A DNA stretch of 64,000 nucleotides, from contig NZ_WEGH01000002.1 of assembly GCF_009604375.1 (NCBI RefSeq), positions 1,140,073 to 1,204,072 of the forward strand, written 5' to 3'. A program made the position numbers and the translations under genes. The notes under the pieces are model-generated. The model made no database searches. It saw only the letters and a list, made by a program, of their open reading frames with translations, and was not told where the DNA came from. Positions within the stretch are counted from its first letter, which is position 1. Every line of letters starts with the position of its first letter. The DNA comes from Actinomadura macrotermitis. GTDB lineage: Bacteria > Actinomycetota > Actinomycetes > Streptosporangiales > Streptosporangiaceae. Shown piece by piece: positions 38,772 to 47,340 of this stretch.

Positions 38772-39716
38772 TCAGACGTTCGGGGGGACCGAGCCGTCGG
38801 AGGTCTCGGGCACCTGCGCCGGCACGGTCTCGGTGGTGGTGACGCGCAGGCCCGGGTTGAGGTCGCGGTGCACCGCGCGCGCCACCCGCTCGATCGTGGT
38901 GACGGCGTAGCCCATCGACGGGGTGTCCTGCGTCAGCACGACCATCATGTAGTCGCGGTCGCGGCCGTCGAACGCGCCGATGCTGTGCACCCGCCAGGCC
39001 TTGCCGTGCCGGGGCAGCCAGCCGTTCTTGACGTGCCAGGCGACGCCCTGCGGGTGGCCGGCCGGGGTGCCCCACCGCTGGGACGAGACGACCTGGCCCA
39101 TCAGCTTCAGCTCGTAGCCGCGGGCCTTGTCGCTCAGCACCTTGTTCGGCGCGGTGAGCAGCCGCAGCAGCTTGATCTGGTCGTGCGCGGTGATCTGGGT
39201 GAGGCCCCAGTACTTGCCCGGCCCGAGCACGGTGCGGGTCATGCCGGCGTCGTTCAGCAGCCGCTGCAGCCGGGTCCGGCCGACCTCGCGCCACAGCGTG
39301 GAGGCGGCGGCGTTGTCCGACTTGGTGATCATCTTGGTGGCGAGGGTCTTCTCCCGCGCCGTCATCGTGCGCTTGGCGTCGGTGACCTTGCGCAGCAGCC
39401 CGGCCAGGATGGTGGCCTTGACCACGCTCGCCGAGTCGTAGCGGCGGGTGGAGCCGACCGCGCAGTAGATGCCGCGCCTGCGGTCGTAGACGGCGACCGA
39501 CTCGGTGCCGCGCCGTCCGGCGAGCGCGGCGGTGACGGCCTTGCCGAGCGCCGCGGCCGTCCGCGGGTTGCGCTCCGACGTGCACGGGTTCGCGGCGGCG
39601 GCCCGTGCGGTGACGGGTGCGGCGACGGGTGCGGCCTGCGCGGCGGGCACCACGGGCACCAGCGCGGCGCCGGCGAGCAGCGCGGTGAGCGCGGTACGGG
39701 AGTGACGGCGTGGCAT
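38772..39716 (-). CDS. Secreted class A beta-lactamase-like serine hydrolase
   Basis: A 314-residue exported protein. The signal peptide (TALTALLAGAALVPVVPAAQA) precedes a beta-lactamase/transpeptidase fold with active-site SASVVKA (SxxK), KSDNAAAS (SDN) and a KNGW motif where class A enzymes have KTG. The altered third motif suggests a hydrolase or peptidase rather than an efficient beta-lactamase. The ATG at 39716 gives a compact signal peptide; an ATG at 39737 would add seven residues. No candidate has a good ribosome site. A GATCAC-N4-GTGATC inverted repeat lies right at the start region and may be an operator. Confidence 0.82.
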   Translation of the reverse strand: MPRRHSRTALTALLAGAALVPVVPAAQAAPVAAPVTARAAAANPCTSERNPRTAAALGKAVTAALAGRRGTESVAVYDRRRGIYCAVGSTRRYDSASVVKATILAGLLRKVTDAKRTMTAREKTLATKMITKSDNAAASTLWREVGRTRLQRLLNDAGMTRTVLGPGKYWGLTQITAHDQIKLLRLLTAPNKVLSDKARGYELKLMGQVVSSQRWGTPAGHPQGVAWHVKNGWLPRHGKAWRVHSIGAFDGRDRDYMMVVLTQDTPSMGYAVTTIERVARAVHRDLNPGLRVTTTETVPAQVPETSDGSVPPNV

Positions 39717-39796
39717 GCCGATCACATTAGTGATCATCGGGAGGAGGGCGGGAGGCACCCCGGGTATCGAGTCGGCATCGAGATGACCGGGTCCGG

Positions 39797-40552
39797 TCAG
39801 GACCGGTCGGCCGGGCCGGCCAGCCCGCCGAGCACCTCGCCGATCGCCGCCTGGACCTGCCGGTCCATCGCCCGCGCGAAACCCGCCTCCACCGACACCT
39901 GCGCGCCGGGCCGCAGCCGGGCCAGCGTGTCGCCGAAGTCGCGCTCGGCGATCCGCCCCACCAGATGGTCGGTGATCATGCGGACGAACCGGGCGGCCAG
40001 CTCGTCCATGCTGTGCTGCAGCTCCCGGCTGACCTCCAGCACCTCGGCGAGCGGCACCCCGGCGCGCACCAGCGCCACCGTGGCCTCCAGCTGCCGCCGG
40101 GACCAGTGCGTCACCTCGTCGCCGTGCACCTCCAGGTGCCCCATCTGCACGGCCCGCTCGACCGCGTCGGGCCGCACCTCGCCGGGGAACAGCTCGGCCA
40201 GCTCGGCCAGCGTCATCGTCACCGGCGTCTCGGTCGACCACGGCGTGGTGACGGCCTTCTCGATGCCGAGCACCGTGCCGATGTCGCGGCCCTGCTCCCA
40301 CGCCGACAGCAGCTCGCGGATGCCCTCCAGGGTGTGGCCGCGCTCCAGCAGGCCGGCGATCATGCGCAGCCGGGCCAGGTGCTCGTCGGAGTACAGGCCG
40401 ATGCGGCCGACGCGCCGCGGCGGCGGCAGCAGCTTGCGCTCCTGGTAGTAGCGCAGGGTCCGCACCGGCACGCCGGCGGCCTCGGCGAGCTCGCCGATCC
40501 GGTACTCGCGGCCGCCTGGCCGGCCGTGCTGCTGGGCCACCTCATCGCTCAC
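39797..40552 (-). CDS. MerR-family regulator
   Basis: A 251-residue regulator. The MerR HTH at residues 16-85 reads YRIGELAEAAGVPVRTLRYY, followed by RIGLYSDEHLARLRMIAGLL, then a coiled region (GHTLEGIRELLSAWEQG) and a long helical C-terminal domain without cysteines, so it is not a metal sensor of the classic type. It probably senses an organic ligand. It lies 80 bp upstream of the beta-lactamase-like gene on the same strand and could control it. Confidence 0.88.
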   Translation of the reverse strand: MSDEVAQQHGRPGGREYRIGELAEAAGVPVRTLRYYQERKLLPPPRRVGRIGLYSDEHLARLRMIAGLLERGHTLEGIRELLSAWEQGRDIGTVLGIEKAVTTPWSTETPVTMTLAELAELFPGEVRPDAVERAVQMGHLEVHGDEVTHWSRRQLEATVALVRAGVPLAEVLEVSRELQHSMDELAARFVRMITDHLVGRIAERDFGDTLARLRPGAQVSVEAGFARAMDRQVQAAIGEVLGGLAGPADRS

Positions 40553-40667
40553 GGCGCCAGCATAGTTGCGCCGTTCCCGCCGCCGGGCGGCCCACCCTGC
40601 CGGTGATCAGCATTTTTGGGTTACCCTCTGGCGGTCTGACACCTGTGTTGTGGAAAAGGGGCCGCTC

Positions 40668-40880
40668 ATGCGGAAGGCACCTCTCACCCTGCTCGCCTCG
40701 ATCGTCCTGGTGGGCGGTCTCGGCCTGACCGGCTGCGGCGAGAAGCGCTGGTGCGAGCACGACGCCACCGACACCAAGGTCAGCGACCGGTACTGCAAGA
40801 ACAAGGTCCCGGGCTACGAGTGGGAGCACGGCGACCACAAGAAGAAGAAAAAGAAGAAGAAGTCGTCGTCCAAGCACTGA
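40668..40880 (+). CDS. Small lysine-tailed lipoprotein
   Basis: A 70-residue exported lipoprotein. The signal peptide ends in the lipobox LTGC (Cys about residue 24). The mature part has conserved-looking Cys and Trp residues (EKRWCEHDATDTKVSDRYC) and ends in a run of eight Lys followed by SSSKH. The ATG at 40668 follows AAAAGGGG. The polylysine tail could bind wall polymers or DNA. No family is recognised. Confidence 0.65.
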   Translation: MRKAPLTLLASIVLVGGLGLTGCGEKRWCEHDATDTKVSDRYCKNKVPGYEWEHGDHKKKKKKKKSSSKH

Positions 40881-40891
40881 CCCGCGGCGGG

Positions 40892-41035
40892 TCAGGAGGA
40901 ACGGCGCACGCGCAGGACCTTGCGCGGCCGCGGTCTGCGGCGCTGCTCCGGTTCCTGTTCCTCCTGGCGCTGCTCCAGCGCGATGAGGCGGCGCAGCGAA
41001 CGCGGCACGATCTCCTCGGCGAGCCGGCTGTCCAT
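40892..41035 (-). CDS. 47-residue Arg-rich small protein
   Basis: A short gene with a strong ribosome site (GAGGAGGG, 5 nt before the ATG at 41035). The protein is highly charged: MDSRLAEEIVPRSLRRLIAL, then an EQRQEEQEPEQRRRPRPR tail ending in RRSS. It follows the 100-residue gene by 11 nt, so the two are cotranscribed. Function is unknown. Confidence 0.6.
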   Translation of the reverse strand: MDSRLAEEIVPRSLRRLIALEQRQEEQEPEQRRRPRPRKVLRVRRSS

Positions 41036-41046
41036 CGGATCCCTCC

Positions 41047-41349
41047 TCACGCGGCGGGCCCGCCGCCGGTGACGGTCCGCAGCGCCCAGCGCATCCGCTC
41101 GGCGTAGCTGTCGGGGTGGTCGCCCGCCTCCTGGGCGACGTAGGCGGCGCATTCGGCGTGGTCCCCGCCGCAGGCGCACAGGCGCTCGTCGATGGCGCGG
41201 CGGACCTGCTCCGGCGTGGGCGCCGCGGACGCCTGCAGCCGGGACGCGAAGAGGATCTGTGCCAGGTCGGTGACGGTGAGTCCCGTGGTGGTCTCTGTGG
41301 TGGTGAGCCCCGTGGTGGAGAGCCCCGTGGTGGAGAGCACGGTCGACAT
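41047..41349 (-). CDS. 100-residue conserved hypothetical protein
   Basis: The ATG at 41349 follows an excellent ribosome site (GGAGGAAGAAGG). The N-terminus is Thr-rich (STTGLSTTGLTTTETTT), encoded by near-perfect short DNA repeats. The C-terminal half holds LCACGGDHAECAAYVAQEAG, a Cys/His cluster that might bind metal, then HPDSYAERMRWALRTV. Its partner is the 47-residue gene downstream. I do not recognise the family; a WhiB-like call is not supported. Confidence 0.62.
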   Translation of the reverse strand: MSTVLSTTGLSTTGLTTTETTTGLTVTDLAQILFASRLQASAAPTPEQVRRAIDERLCACGGDHAECAAYVAQEAGDHPDSYAERMRWALRTVTGGGPAA

Positions 41350-41465
41350 CGGATGCCTTCTTCCTCCGGATGGGGAGAGCGGCTTCTGCTACTACATACG
41401 ACTCTGACCCTTCTGCTGACTCATCGCTATCAGGGAAAACCCCGATCAGGGGTGGAATTAGTCCC

Positions 41466-42404
41466 TTAGCCGCCCCTGGGGAAGGACCCCGGCTCGAGCA
41501 GGACGGGCCGGTCCGAACCGGCCGTCCCGCCGCACCGCACCGCCCGCCGCAGCGCGTCCCGGCAGGCCGCGACGGCCGGATGCGCGCCGCCGCCGCGCCG
41601 GGCCGCGGTGAAGATCCGGCGCGTCCGCCGCCCCTCGGGCAGCCGGCGCAGCTCCACCTCCGGCGTCCCGCCCGCCCACACCAGGTCGGGCAGCAGCGCG
41701 ACCGCGTGCCCCTGCCGGGCGAGCCGCAGGTGCAGCAGCACGTCGCTGGACTCGAACCGCACGTCCGGCTCGAACCCGGCCGCGCGGCACAGCGTCGTCG
41801 CCCACTGCCGGGCCGCCGAGCCGGCCGGCTCCATCACCCACGGCCGGTCCGCCAGCTCGGCCGGGTGCGCGCCGGGCGGCAGCGCCAGCCGGATCTCGTC
41901 CTCGCACAGCTCGGCGTGCTCGATCTCGGCGGGCCGGGGGACGGGCGAGCCGGGGTACTCCTCGGTGACGACCAGGTCGAAGTCGCGGGCCAGCAGCGCG
42001 GGCAGCGCGGTCTCCGGCTCGGCCTGCACCACCTGCACCCGCAGCCCCGGATGGGTCCGGCGCAGCTCGGTCAGCGCGTCGGGCAGCAGCGCGAACGCCG
42101 CCGTCTGGAACACCGCGACCCGCAGCGTCCCGGTGATCTCCACCAGCGACGCGGCCAGGTCGGCCTCGGCCCGCTCCAGCCGCTCCAGCACCGCCTCGGT
42201 GTGCGCGACCAGGATCTCGGCCTGCGGCGTCAGCCGGACCCGGCGGCCGACCGGTTCCAGCAGGGTGAGGCCCACCTCGCGCTCCAGCACCGACAGCTGC
42301 TGGGAGATCGCCGACGGGCTGTAGGACAGTGCCTCGGCGACCGCGCCGAGCGTGCCGCGGTGCTTCAGCTCGCGCAGCAGCCGCAGCCGGTGCAGATCGA
42401 GCAT
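41466..42404 (-). CDS. LysR-family regulator
   Basis: A 312-residue LTTR. The HTH is at the N-terminus (MLDLHRLRLLRELKHRGTLG, then ALSYSPSAISQQLSVLEREV), followed by the linker LLEPVGRRVRLTP and a periplasmic-binding-like effector domain. It is divergent from a PLP-dependent lyase gene with 90 bp between, the standard arrangement for an LTTR controlling its neighbour. The ATG at 42404 starts at the conserved MLDLHRL; an ATG at 42416 adds four residues. Confidence 0.9.
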   Translation of the reverse strand: MLDLHRLRLLRELKHRGTLGAVAEALSYSPSAISQQLSVLEREVGLTLLEPVGRRVRLTPQAEILVAHTEAVLERLERAEADLAASLVEITGTLRVAVFQTAAFALLPDALTELRRTHPGLRVQVVQAEPETALPALLARDFDLVVTEEYPGSPVPRPAEIEHAELCEDEIRLALPPGAHPAELADRPWVMEPAGSAARQWATTLCRAAGFEPDVRFESSDVLLHLRLARQGHAVALLPDLVWAGGTPEVELRRLPEGRRTRRIFTAARRGGGAHPAVAACRDALRRAVRCGGTAGSDRPVLLEPGSFPRGG

Positions 42405-42493
42405 GCCGACCCCCATTGATGAGTTTTTCTGATGGATACCGCTCGAAAAGATTCGCTGGACCGAACAAGTGATCGTGCGGCAGCGTACTCGGC

Positions 42494-43552
42494 ATGGCCT
42501 CCGTCGTCACCGCCCCGCCCGCCGCCTGGTTCGCCCGCCCGGAGGCCCGGGAGTGGCGCTGCCCGCCCGCGCCCGCCGCGGTCGCGGAGTTCCACGCCGC
42601 GCTGCCCGGCTACGCGCCGACGCCGCTGGTCGAGATCCCCGCGCTCGCCGCCGGGCTCGGCGTCGCGCGGGTGTTCGTCAAGGACGAGTCGTCGCGCCTC
42701 GGGCTGCCCGCCTTCAAGGTCCTCGGCGCGTCCTGGGGCGTGCACCGCGCGCTGCGCGGCCACACGCGGCTCGTCGCCGCGACCGACGGCAACCACGGCC
42801 GCGCGGTCGCCGCGATCGCCCGGCTGCGCGGGCTGGCCGCGCGGATCTACGTGCCGGACGGCGTGCACCCCGCCGCCCGCGCCGCGATCGCCGCCGAGGG
42901 CGCCGAGGTCGTGGGGGTGCACGGCACCTACGACGAGGCGGTCCGCCGCGCCGCCGCCGACGAATCCCCCGAGACGCTGCTCGTGCAGGACACCTCCTGG
43001 CCCGGCTACGAGCAGGTCCCGCGCTGGATCGTGCAGGGCTACGCCACCTTGTTCACCGAGATCGACGCGCAGCTCGCCGCCGCCGGCGCCGCGCCCGCCG
43101 GGCTCGTCGCCGTTCCGGTCGGCGTCGGGTCCCTCGCGCAGGCCGCCGTCACCCACTACCGCAGCGGCCCGCACGCCCCGACGGTCCTGTCGGTCGAGCC
43201 GGCGGCCGCCGCGTGCGTGCTCGCCGCGCTGCACGCCGGCGTCCCGGGCACCGTCCCGCCCGGCGAGACGATCATGTCGGGGCTGAACTGCGCCACCCCG
43301 TCCGCCCTCGCCTGGCCGGTGCTGCGCGCGGGCCTGGACGCGGCCGTCGCGATCGGCGACGACGCGGCCGTGCGCGCCGCCCGCGACCTGGCCGCGCACG
43401 GCGTCCCGGCCGGGCCGTGCGGCGCGGCGTCGCTGGCGGGCGCCCGCGCGGCGCTCACCCCCGGCCGCCGGGCCGCGCTCGCCCCGCACCACGCCGGGAC
43501 GGTCGTCCTGCTGAGCACCGAGGGTGCCGCCGCCAACCCACTGCCCGCTTAA
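42494..43552 (+). CDS. PLP-dependent ammonia-lyase (diaminopropionate lyase-like)
   Basis: A 352-residue fold-type II PLP enzyme. The N-terminal part has YAPTPLVEIPALAAGLGV and the PLP-lysine motif LPAFKVLGASWG. Next comes ATDGNHGRAVAAIARLRG (phosphate and substrate loop), then VPVGVGSLAQAA (glycine-rich PLP-phosphate site). It resembles 2,3-diaminopropionate ammonia-lyase and threonine dehydratase-like enzymes, releasing ammonia from a hydroxy- or diamino acid. The exact substrate is not certain. The divergent LysR gene probably controls it. Confidence 0.83.
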   Translation: MASVVTAPPAAWFARPEAREWRCPPAPAAVAEFHAALPGYAPTPLVEIPALAAGLGVARVFVKDESSRLGLPAFKVLGASWGVHRALRGHTRLVAATDGNHGRAVAAIARLRGLAARIYVPDGVHPAARAAIAAEGAEVVGVHGTYDEAVRRAAADESPETLLVQDTSWPGYEQVPRWIVQGYATLFTEIDAQLAAAGAAPAGLVAVPVGVGSLAQAAVTHYRSGPHAPTVLSVEPAAAACVLAALHAGVPGTVPPGETIMSGLNCATPSALAWPVLRAGLDAAVAIGDDAAVRAARDLAAHGVPAGPCGAASLAGARAALTPGRRAALAPHHAGTVVLLSTEGAAANPLPA

Positions 43553-43588
43553 GGGATAGGTTGCTCCAAATTCGTTAGGAGACGACCT

Positions 43589-44077
43589 TTGAAGTACGTG
43601 TCATCCCTTTTGGTGGTCGCCGTCCTGGCCACGGCCTGCTCCGGCGGGGCCGAAAAGCCGCCCGCCAAGCCCGGTGCCGCCCAGGCCGAGGCGGTCGCCG
43701 CTCCCGTCAAGGACGGAGCCGCCCCCGGCGAGGTCGTCGGGGCCTACCTGAAGGCGATCAACGCCCACGACCGCAAGGCGGGCCAGGCCCTGACGACCGG
43801 CTATTTCGCCGAGCTGCAGAAGCAGGTCGTCCGGCAGGACGACATCTTCAAGGACGCCCGCCTGGCCGGCATCAAGATCGACGCCCCGGTCGTCGAGCGC
43901 GGCTACAAGTCCCCCGACGGTCACCGCTATGCGGACGCCGTCAACGTCCCGGTGTCGTTCGACCTGCAGCACGCCCACCTGCAGTCCATGCCGGACGGCC
44001 CCACCGACTGGGGCTATCTCCTGGTCCGCACGGCTCCCGGCAAGCCGTGGCGCATTAACGACCAGGGCGTCGGCTGA
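43589..44077 (+). CDS. Lipoprotein, possibly NTF2-like
   Basis: A 162-residue lipoprotein starting at the TTG at 43589, with GGAGACG upstream. The signal peptide MKYVSSLLVVAVLATAC ends in a lipobox with Cys 17. A Pro/Ala-rich spacer precedes a compact domain (VVGAYLKAINAHDRKAGQAL then a beta-rich tail) that has the look of an NTF2/SnoaL-like or DUF4878-type lumen-binding fold. No catalytic residue can be named. It follows the PLP enzyme by 36 bp and may be cotranscribed. Confidence 0.7.
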   Translation: MKYVSSLLVVAVLATACSGGAEKPPAKPGAAQAEAVAAPVKDGAAPGEVVGAYLKAINAHDRKAGQALTTGYFAELQKQVVRQDDIFKDARLAGIKIDAPVVERGYKSPDGHRYADAVNVPVSFDLQHAHLQSMPDGPTDWGYLLVRTAPGKPWRINDQGVG

Positions 44078-44157
44078 CCGGCGCCTAAGGCGAGGCCACA
44101 CGCTACCTACCCGGGCGGGGCGACACCGGAGGCAAGCCCTGCCCGGGGCGATCGCGA

Positions 44158-44284
44158 AGCGATTCGCACTCGTCCGAGCGCGGCCAGAGGTGAGCCGCCA
44201 GGCGGCCCTTTGATCCGGGTTGGAAATTCAACACGGCGCACTCGCCCGAACGCGGTCAAGGGGAGCCGCCAGGCGAGCTTTCTG
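44158..44284. repeat. Imperfect tandem repeat between convergent genes
   Basis: Two units of about 70 bp, each carrying CGCACTCG, then CCGA(G/A)CGCGG and GAGCCGCCAGGCG, follow one another between the lipoprotein and MerR genes. They could form a structured bidirectional terminator or belong to a dispersed repeat family of this genome. Confidence 0.45.
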
Positions 44285-44310
44285 GGCCGGGCTGAAGCGA
44301 ACACCCCGCT

Positions 44311-44931
44311 CTAGCCGAACCGCTCGCCCGACAGGCGGGTCTGTTCGAGGCGGCGCAGCGTCCGGAACAGCGCGTCGCCCAGCACCATCCCGATGATCAT
44401 GGTTTCCAGGGTCTCGTCCCGGCCGGAGCGGGCCTGGAGCGCCGCGATGTCGGCCTCGGCGACCAGCCGGGCCGCCTCGGCGTAGGGGCCGACGAGCGCG
44501 GCCAGGTCCTCCTGGCCGAGTTCGCGGAAGGTCTCCAGCAGCCCGGCGAGCGTCTCCAGCTTGGACTCCTGCGCCCTGGTGTCCCACCCCCGCTCGCGGG
44601 CGATCCCGTCCGTCTCGCGCCGCGCCTCCGCGCCGGCCCGCCCGTCCTGCGCGGGCGCCTGCTCCAGCGCGCGGGCGACGACGCCGAGGGCGCTGTCCAG
44701 CGGCCGTTCGGGCGCGTCGATCCCGGCCAGCACCTCGCGGACCTTGGCGATGGGCAGCCCGCCGATCTCCACCAGGGCCCGCACCAGCCGCAGCCGCCGC
44801 TCGTGCCCGGGGCCGTAGCCAGCCTGGTTGGGGCTGGTGCGCGTCCCCGGCGGCAGCAGGCCCTCGCGCACGTAGTACTTGATCGTCGGCGCCGGGACCC
44901 CCGTCCGCTCGCTGAGCTCTCCGATCCGCAT
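44311..44931 (-). CDS. MerR-family regulator
   Basis: A 206-residue MerR protein with HTH MRIGELSERTGVPAPTIKYY, then VREGLLPPGTRTSPNQAGYG, a dimerisation helix and an extended helical C-terminal domain of about 100 residues. It is divergent from the DUF2306 membrane protein gene, and two copies of a perfect CTATCGATAG palindrome lie between them. MerR regulators of this form commonly control the adjacent DUF2306 gene in actinomycetes. Confidence 0.9.
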   Translation of the reverse strand: MRIGELSERTGVPAPTIKYYVREGLLPPGTRTSPNQAGYGPGHERRLRLVRALVEIGGLPIAKVREVLAGIDAPERPLDSALGVVARALEQAPAQDGRAGAEARRETDGIARERGWDTRAQESKLETLAGLLETFRELGQEDLAALVGPYAEAARLVAEADIAALQARSGRDETLETMIIGMVLGDALFRTLRRLEQTRLSGERFG

Positions 44932-44972
44932 GCCCCCGTTCTACCGGAACCGGGTCTTGCCGGGCCCTCCCA

Positions 44973-44997
44973 CTATCGATAGCTTCACTATCGATAG
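44973..44997. promoter_or_regulatory. Tandem CTATCGATAG operator
   Basis: Two identical 10-bp palindromes (44973-44982 and 44988-44997), 15 bp centre to centre, sit between divergent regulator and membrane-protein genes. They are a strong candidate for the MerR binding site. Confidence 0.6.
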
Positions 44998-45024
44998 TTC
45001 TACTTCCAATGGAAGCCGGGTCCC

Positions 45025-45726
45025 ATGACCGACCACGCTCCCGCCGCCCGCCACCGGCCGGCCCTCGCCCTCGTCGCCCTGCTGAGCATCGGCATCGTGC
45101 TGTACGCGGTGCCCGCCTACCTCGTCCCCGGCCACGTGCACGCCCGCGTCGGCATCCGCGCGGACGTGCCCTACCACCTGCCCTTCCTGGTCGTGCACGC
45201 CGCGACCGGCGGTATCGCGCTGCTGGTGGGGCCGCTGCAGTTCGTCCGGCGGCTGCGCCGCGCGCACCGCCTGATCGGCCGCCTCTACCTGTTCGGCGGC
45301 GTGTTCCCCGCCAGCCTCAGCGGCGTCGTCGTGGCGCTGCTGACCACGGCGGGCTGGGCCGCGCGCGTCTCGTTCACCCTGCTGGACCTGGTCTGGGCCG
45401 CCACCGCCGTACTCGGCTACCGGGCCGTCCGCGCGCGCCGGTACCGCGACCACGAGCGCTGGATGCGCCGCAACTTCGCCCTCACCTTCGCGGGCGTCAC
45501 CCTGCGGCTCTGGCTCGGCCTGCTGATCGCCGTGCAACTGCCGTTCCGAGACGGTGACTTCCGGCCGCTGTTCGACACCGCCTACACGGCGGCGGCCCTC
45601 CTCAGCTGGCTGCCGAACCTGCTTTACGCCGAGTTCAGATTTCTTCGCCCGCGAGCGCGCCAGGATGTAGAGGAGGCCTCGGCCGGCTTCGACCTAGGGG
45701 TGAAAGCAGGCACACGAGGGAGCTGA
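45025..45726 (+). CDS. DUF2306 membrane protein
   Basis: A 233-residue integral membrane protein with six or so helices. DUF2306 landmarks are FLVVHAATGGIALLVGPLQF, HRLIGRLYLFGGVFPASLSG and RDHERWMRRNFALTFAGVTL. Several conserved His and Arg near helix ends resemble a haem- or quinone-binding arrangement, but the function is not established. The ATG at 45025 is close to the divergent MerR operator. Confidence 0.88.
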   Translation: MTDHAPAARHRPALALVALLSIGIVLYAVPAYLVPGHVHARVGIRADVPYHLPFLVVHAATGGIALLVGPLQFVRRLRRAHRLIGRLYLFGGVFPASLSGVVVALLTTAGWAARVSFTLLDLVWAATAVLGYRAVRARRYRDHERWMRRNFALTFAGVTLRLWLGLLIAVQLPFRDGDFRPLFDTAYTAAALLSWLPNLLYAEFRFLRPRARQDVEEASAGFDLGVKAGTRGS

Positions 45727-45730
45727 GGAC

Positions 45731-46129
45731 ATGAAGTACATGCTGTTGATGCAGTTCGGCCCGGACAGCGGCATCCCGGCCATGGACACCTGGTCCCAGG
45801 ACGAGATCAAGGCCCATATCGGCTTCATGCACGAGGCCAACGAGCGGCTCGTCGCGGACGGGGAGTTCGTCGACGCGCAGGGCCTCGCCGATCCCGCCCA
45901 GGCCAAGGTGGTGCGGGCGGGCGACGGCGGCGCCCCCGTCGTCACCGACGGGCCGTTCGCCGAGACCAAGGAGTTCCTGGTCGGCTACTGGATCGTCGAC
46001 GTCGACTCGCCCGGGCGCGCCGTCGAGCTCGCCGCCCGCCACTCCGCCGCGCCCGGTCCCGGCGGCAAACCGCTGAACATGCCGATCGAGGTCCGCCAGG
46101 TCATGGCCGGCCCGCCCGACGAGCTGTGA
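45731..46129 (+). CDS. YciI/DGPF-domain protein
   Basis: A 132-residue protein with the DGPF signature: MKYMLLMQFGPDSG at the start, then VVTDGPFAETKEFLVGYWIV and a GRAVELAARHSAA helix. YciI-like proteins often precede ECF sigma factors of this class. Here the stop overlaps the sigma gene by GTGA, so the two are translationally coupled. A partner or anti-sigma-like role is plausible but unproven. Confidence 0.92.
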   Translation: MKYMLLMQFGPDSGIPAMDTWSQDEIKAHIGFMHEANERLVADGEFVDAQGLADPAQAKVVRAGDGGAPVVTDGPFAETKEFLVGYWIVDVDSPGRAVELAARHSAAPGPGGKPLNMPIEVRQVMAGPPDEL

Positions 46130-47340
46130 CACCAGGAGCGGTCGAGGACCTGCTGCGCGACCTCGCGCCGCAGGTCGTCGGCGTGCTCACCCGCCGGTCC
46201 GGGGACTTCGACGCCGCCGAGGACGCCGTCCAGGAGGCCCTGCTCGCCGCCGCCGCGCAGTGGCCGAAAGAGGGCGTCCCGGACAGTCCGCGCGGCTGGC
46301 TCGTCCAGGTCGCGCACCGCCGGCTGATCGAGCAGATCCGCAACGAGCAGGCCCGCCGCCGCCGCGAGGAGAAGGCCGCCCGCGCGGACCCCGGGCCCGC
46401 CGCGCCCGCCCACGACGACACCCTGGTCACCCTGTTCCTCTGCTGCCACCCGTCCCTGACGCCGGCGTCGGCGATCGCCCTCACCCTCCGCTCGGTCGGC
46501 GGCCTCACCACCGCCGAGATCGCCCGCGCGTTCCTGGTGCCCGAGGCGACGATGGCGCAGCGGATCAGCCGGGCCAAGCAGCGCGTCAAGGCGTCCGGCG
46601 TGCCGTTCCGGATGCCGGGGCCGGCCGAGCGCGCGGGCCGCCTCGCCGCGGTCCTGCACGTCCTCTACCTGATGTTCAACGAGGGCTACGCGCCGTCGGC
46701 GGGCGCGGACCTGCGGCGCGCCGACCTGTCCCGCGAGGCGATCCGGCTGACCCGCACCGCGCACGCCCTGCTCCCCGGCGACCCCGAGGTCGCGGGCCTG
46801 CTCGCCCTCATGCTGCTCACCGACGCCCGCCGGGACGCCCGCACCGACGCCCACGGCCTGCCCGTCCCGCTGGCCGAGCAGGACCGCTCCCGCTGGGACG
46901 CCGCCGCCATCGCCGAGGGCACCGCCCTGATCACGGCAGCGTTCGCCCGCGGCGCGGCCGGCCCCTACCAGCTCCAGGCGGCGGTCGCCGCCCTGCACGA
47001 CGAGGCCCCGTCCGCCGCGGACACCGACTGGCCGCAGATCGCGGCCCTGTACGGCCTGCTGGAGCGCATGTCGGACAATCCGCTGGTCACGCTGAACCGC
47101 GCCGTCGCGGTGGCCATGGCCGACGGCCCCGCCGCCGGCCTGAGCCTCCTGGAACCCCTCGCCGAACCCCTCGCCGCCCACCACCGCTTCTACGCGGCGC
47201 GGGCGCATCTACGCGAGATGGCCGGTGACCGCGAGGCGGCCCTGGCCGACTACCGGGCCGCCGCCGCACGCGCGACGAACGCCCCCGAACGCGACCATCT
47301 CACCACCCGCGCGGCCCGCCTCGCTCACGACCGCCAGTGA
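46126..47340 (+). CDS. ECF sigma factor with DUF6596 extension
   Basis: A 404-residue SigJ-like ECF sigma factor. Region 2 is at the N-terminus (RSGDFDAAEDAVQEALLAAA, then WLVQVAHRRLIEQIRN). Region 4 is VGGLTTAEIARAFLVPEATM, then AQRISRAKQRVKA. The long C-terminal DUF6596 part begins LYLMFNEGYAPS and continues as TPR-like helices. The GTG start overlaps the YciI gene by 4 nt. The pairing with a DGPF protein is characteristic of this sigma group. Confidence 0.93.
   Translation: MTPGAVEDLLRDLAPQVVGVLTRRSGDFDAAEDAVQEALLAAAAQWPKEGVPDSPRGWLVQVAHRRLIEQIRNEQARRRREEKAARADPGPAAPAHDDTLVTLFLCCHPSLTPASAIALTLRSVGGLTTAEIARAFLVPEATMAQRISRAKQRVKASGVPFRMPGPAERAGRLAAVLHVLYLMFNEGYAPSAGADLRRADLSREAIRLTRTAHALLPGDPEVAGLLALMLLTDARRDARTDAHGLPVPLAEQDRSRWDAAAIAEGTALITAAFARGAAGPYQLQAAVAALHDEAPSAADTDWPQIAALYGLLERMSDNPLVTLNRAVAVAMADGPAAGLSLLEPLAEPLAAHHRFYAARAHLREMAGDREAALADYRAAAARATNAPERDHLTTRAARLAHDRQ

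Noticed and set aside
36934..39585. An 883-codon minus-strand frame overlapping the S9 peptidase and serine hydrolase
   Set aside because: Arg/Pro-rich shadow of real genes in another frame; the real genes have active-site motifs and starts.
41047..41349. WhiB-like iron-sulphur regulator call for the Cys-containing 100-residue protein
   Set aside because: The spacing of Cys residues (LCACGGDHAEC) and lack of the GVWGG turn do not match WhiB.
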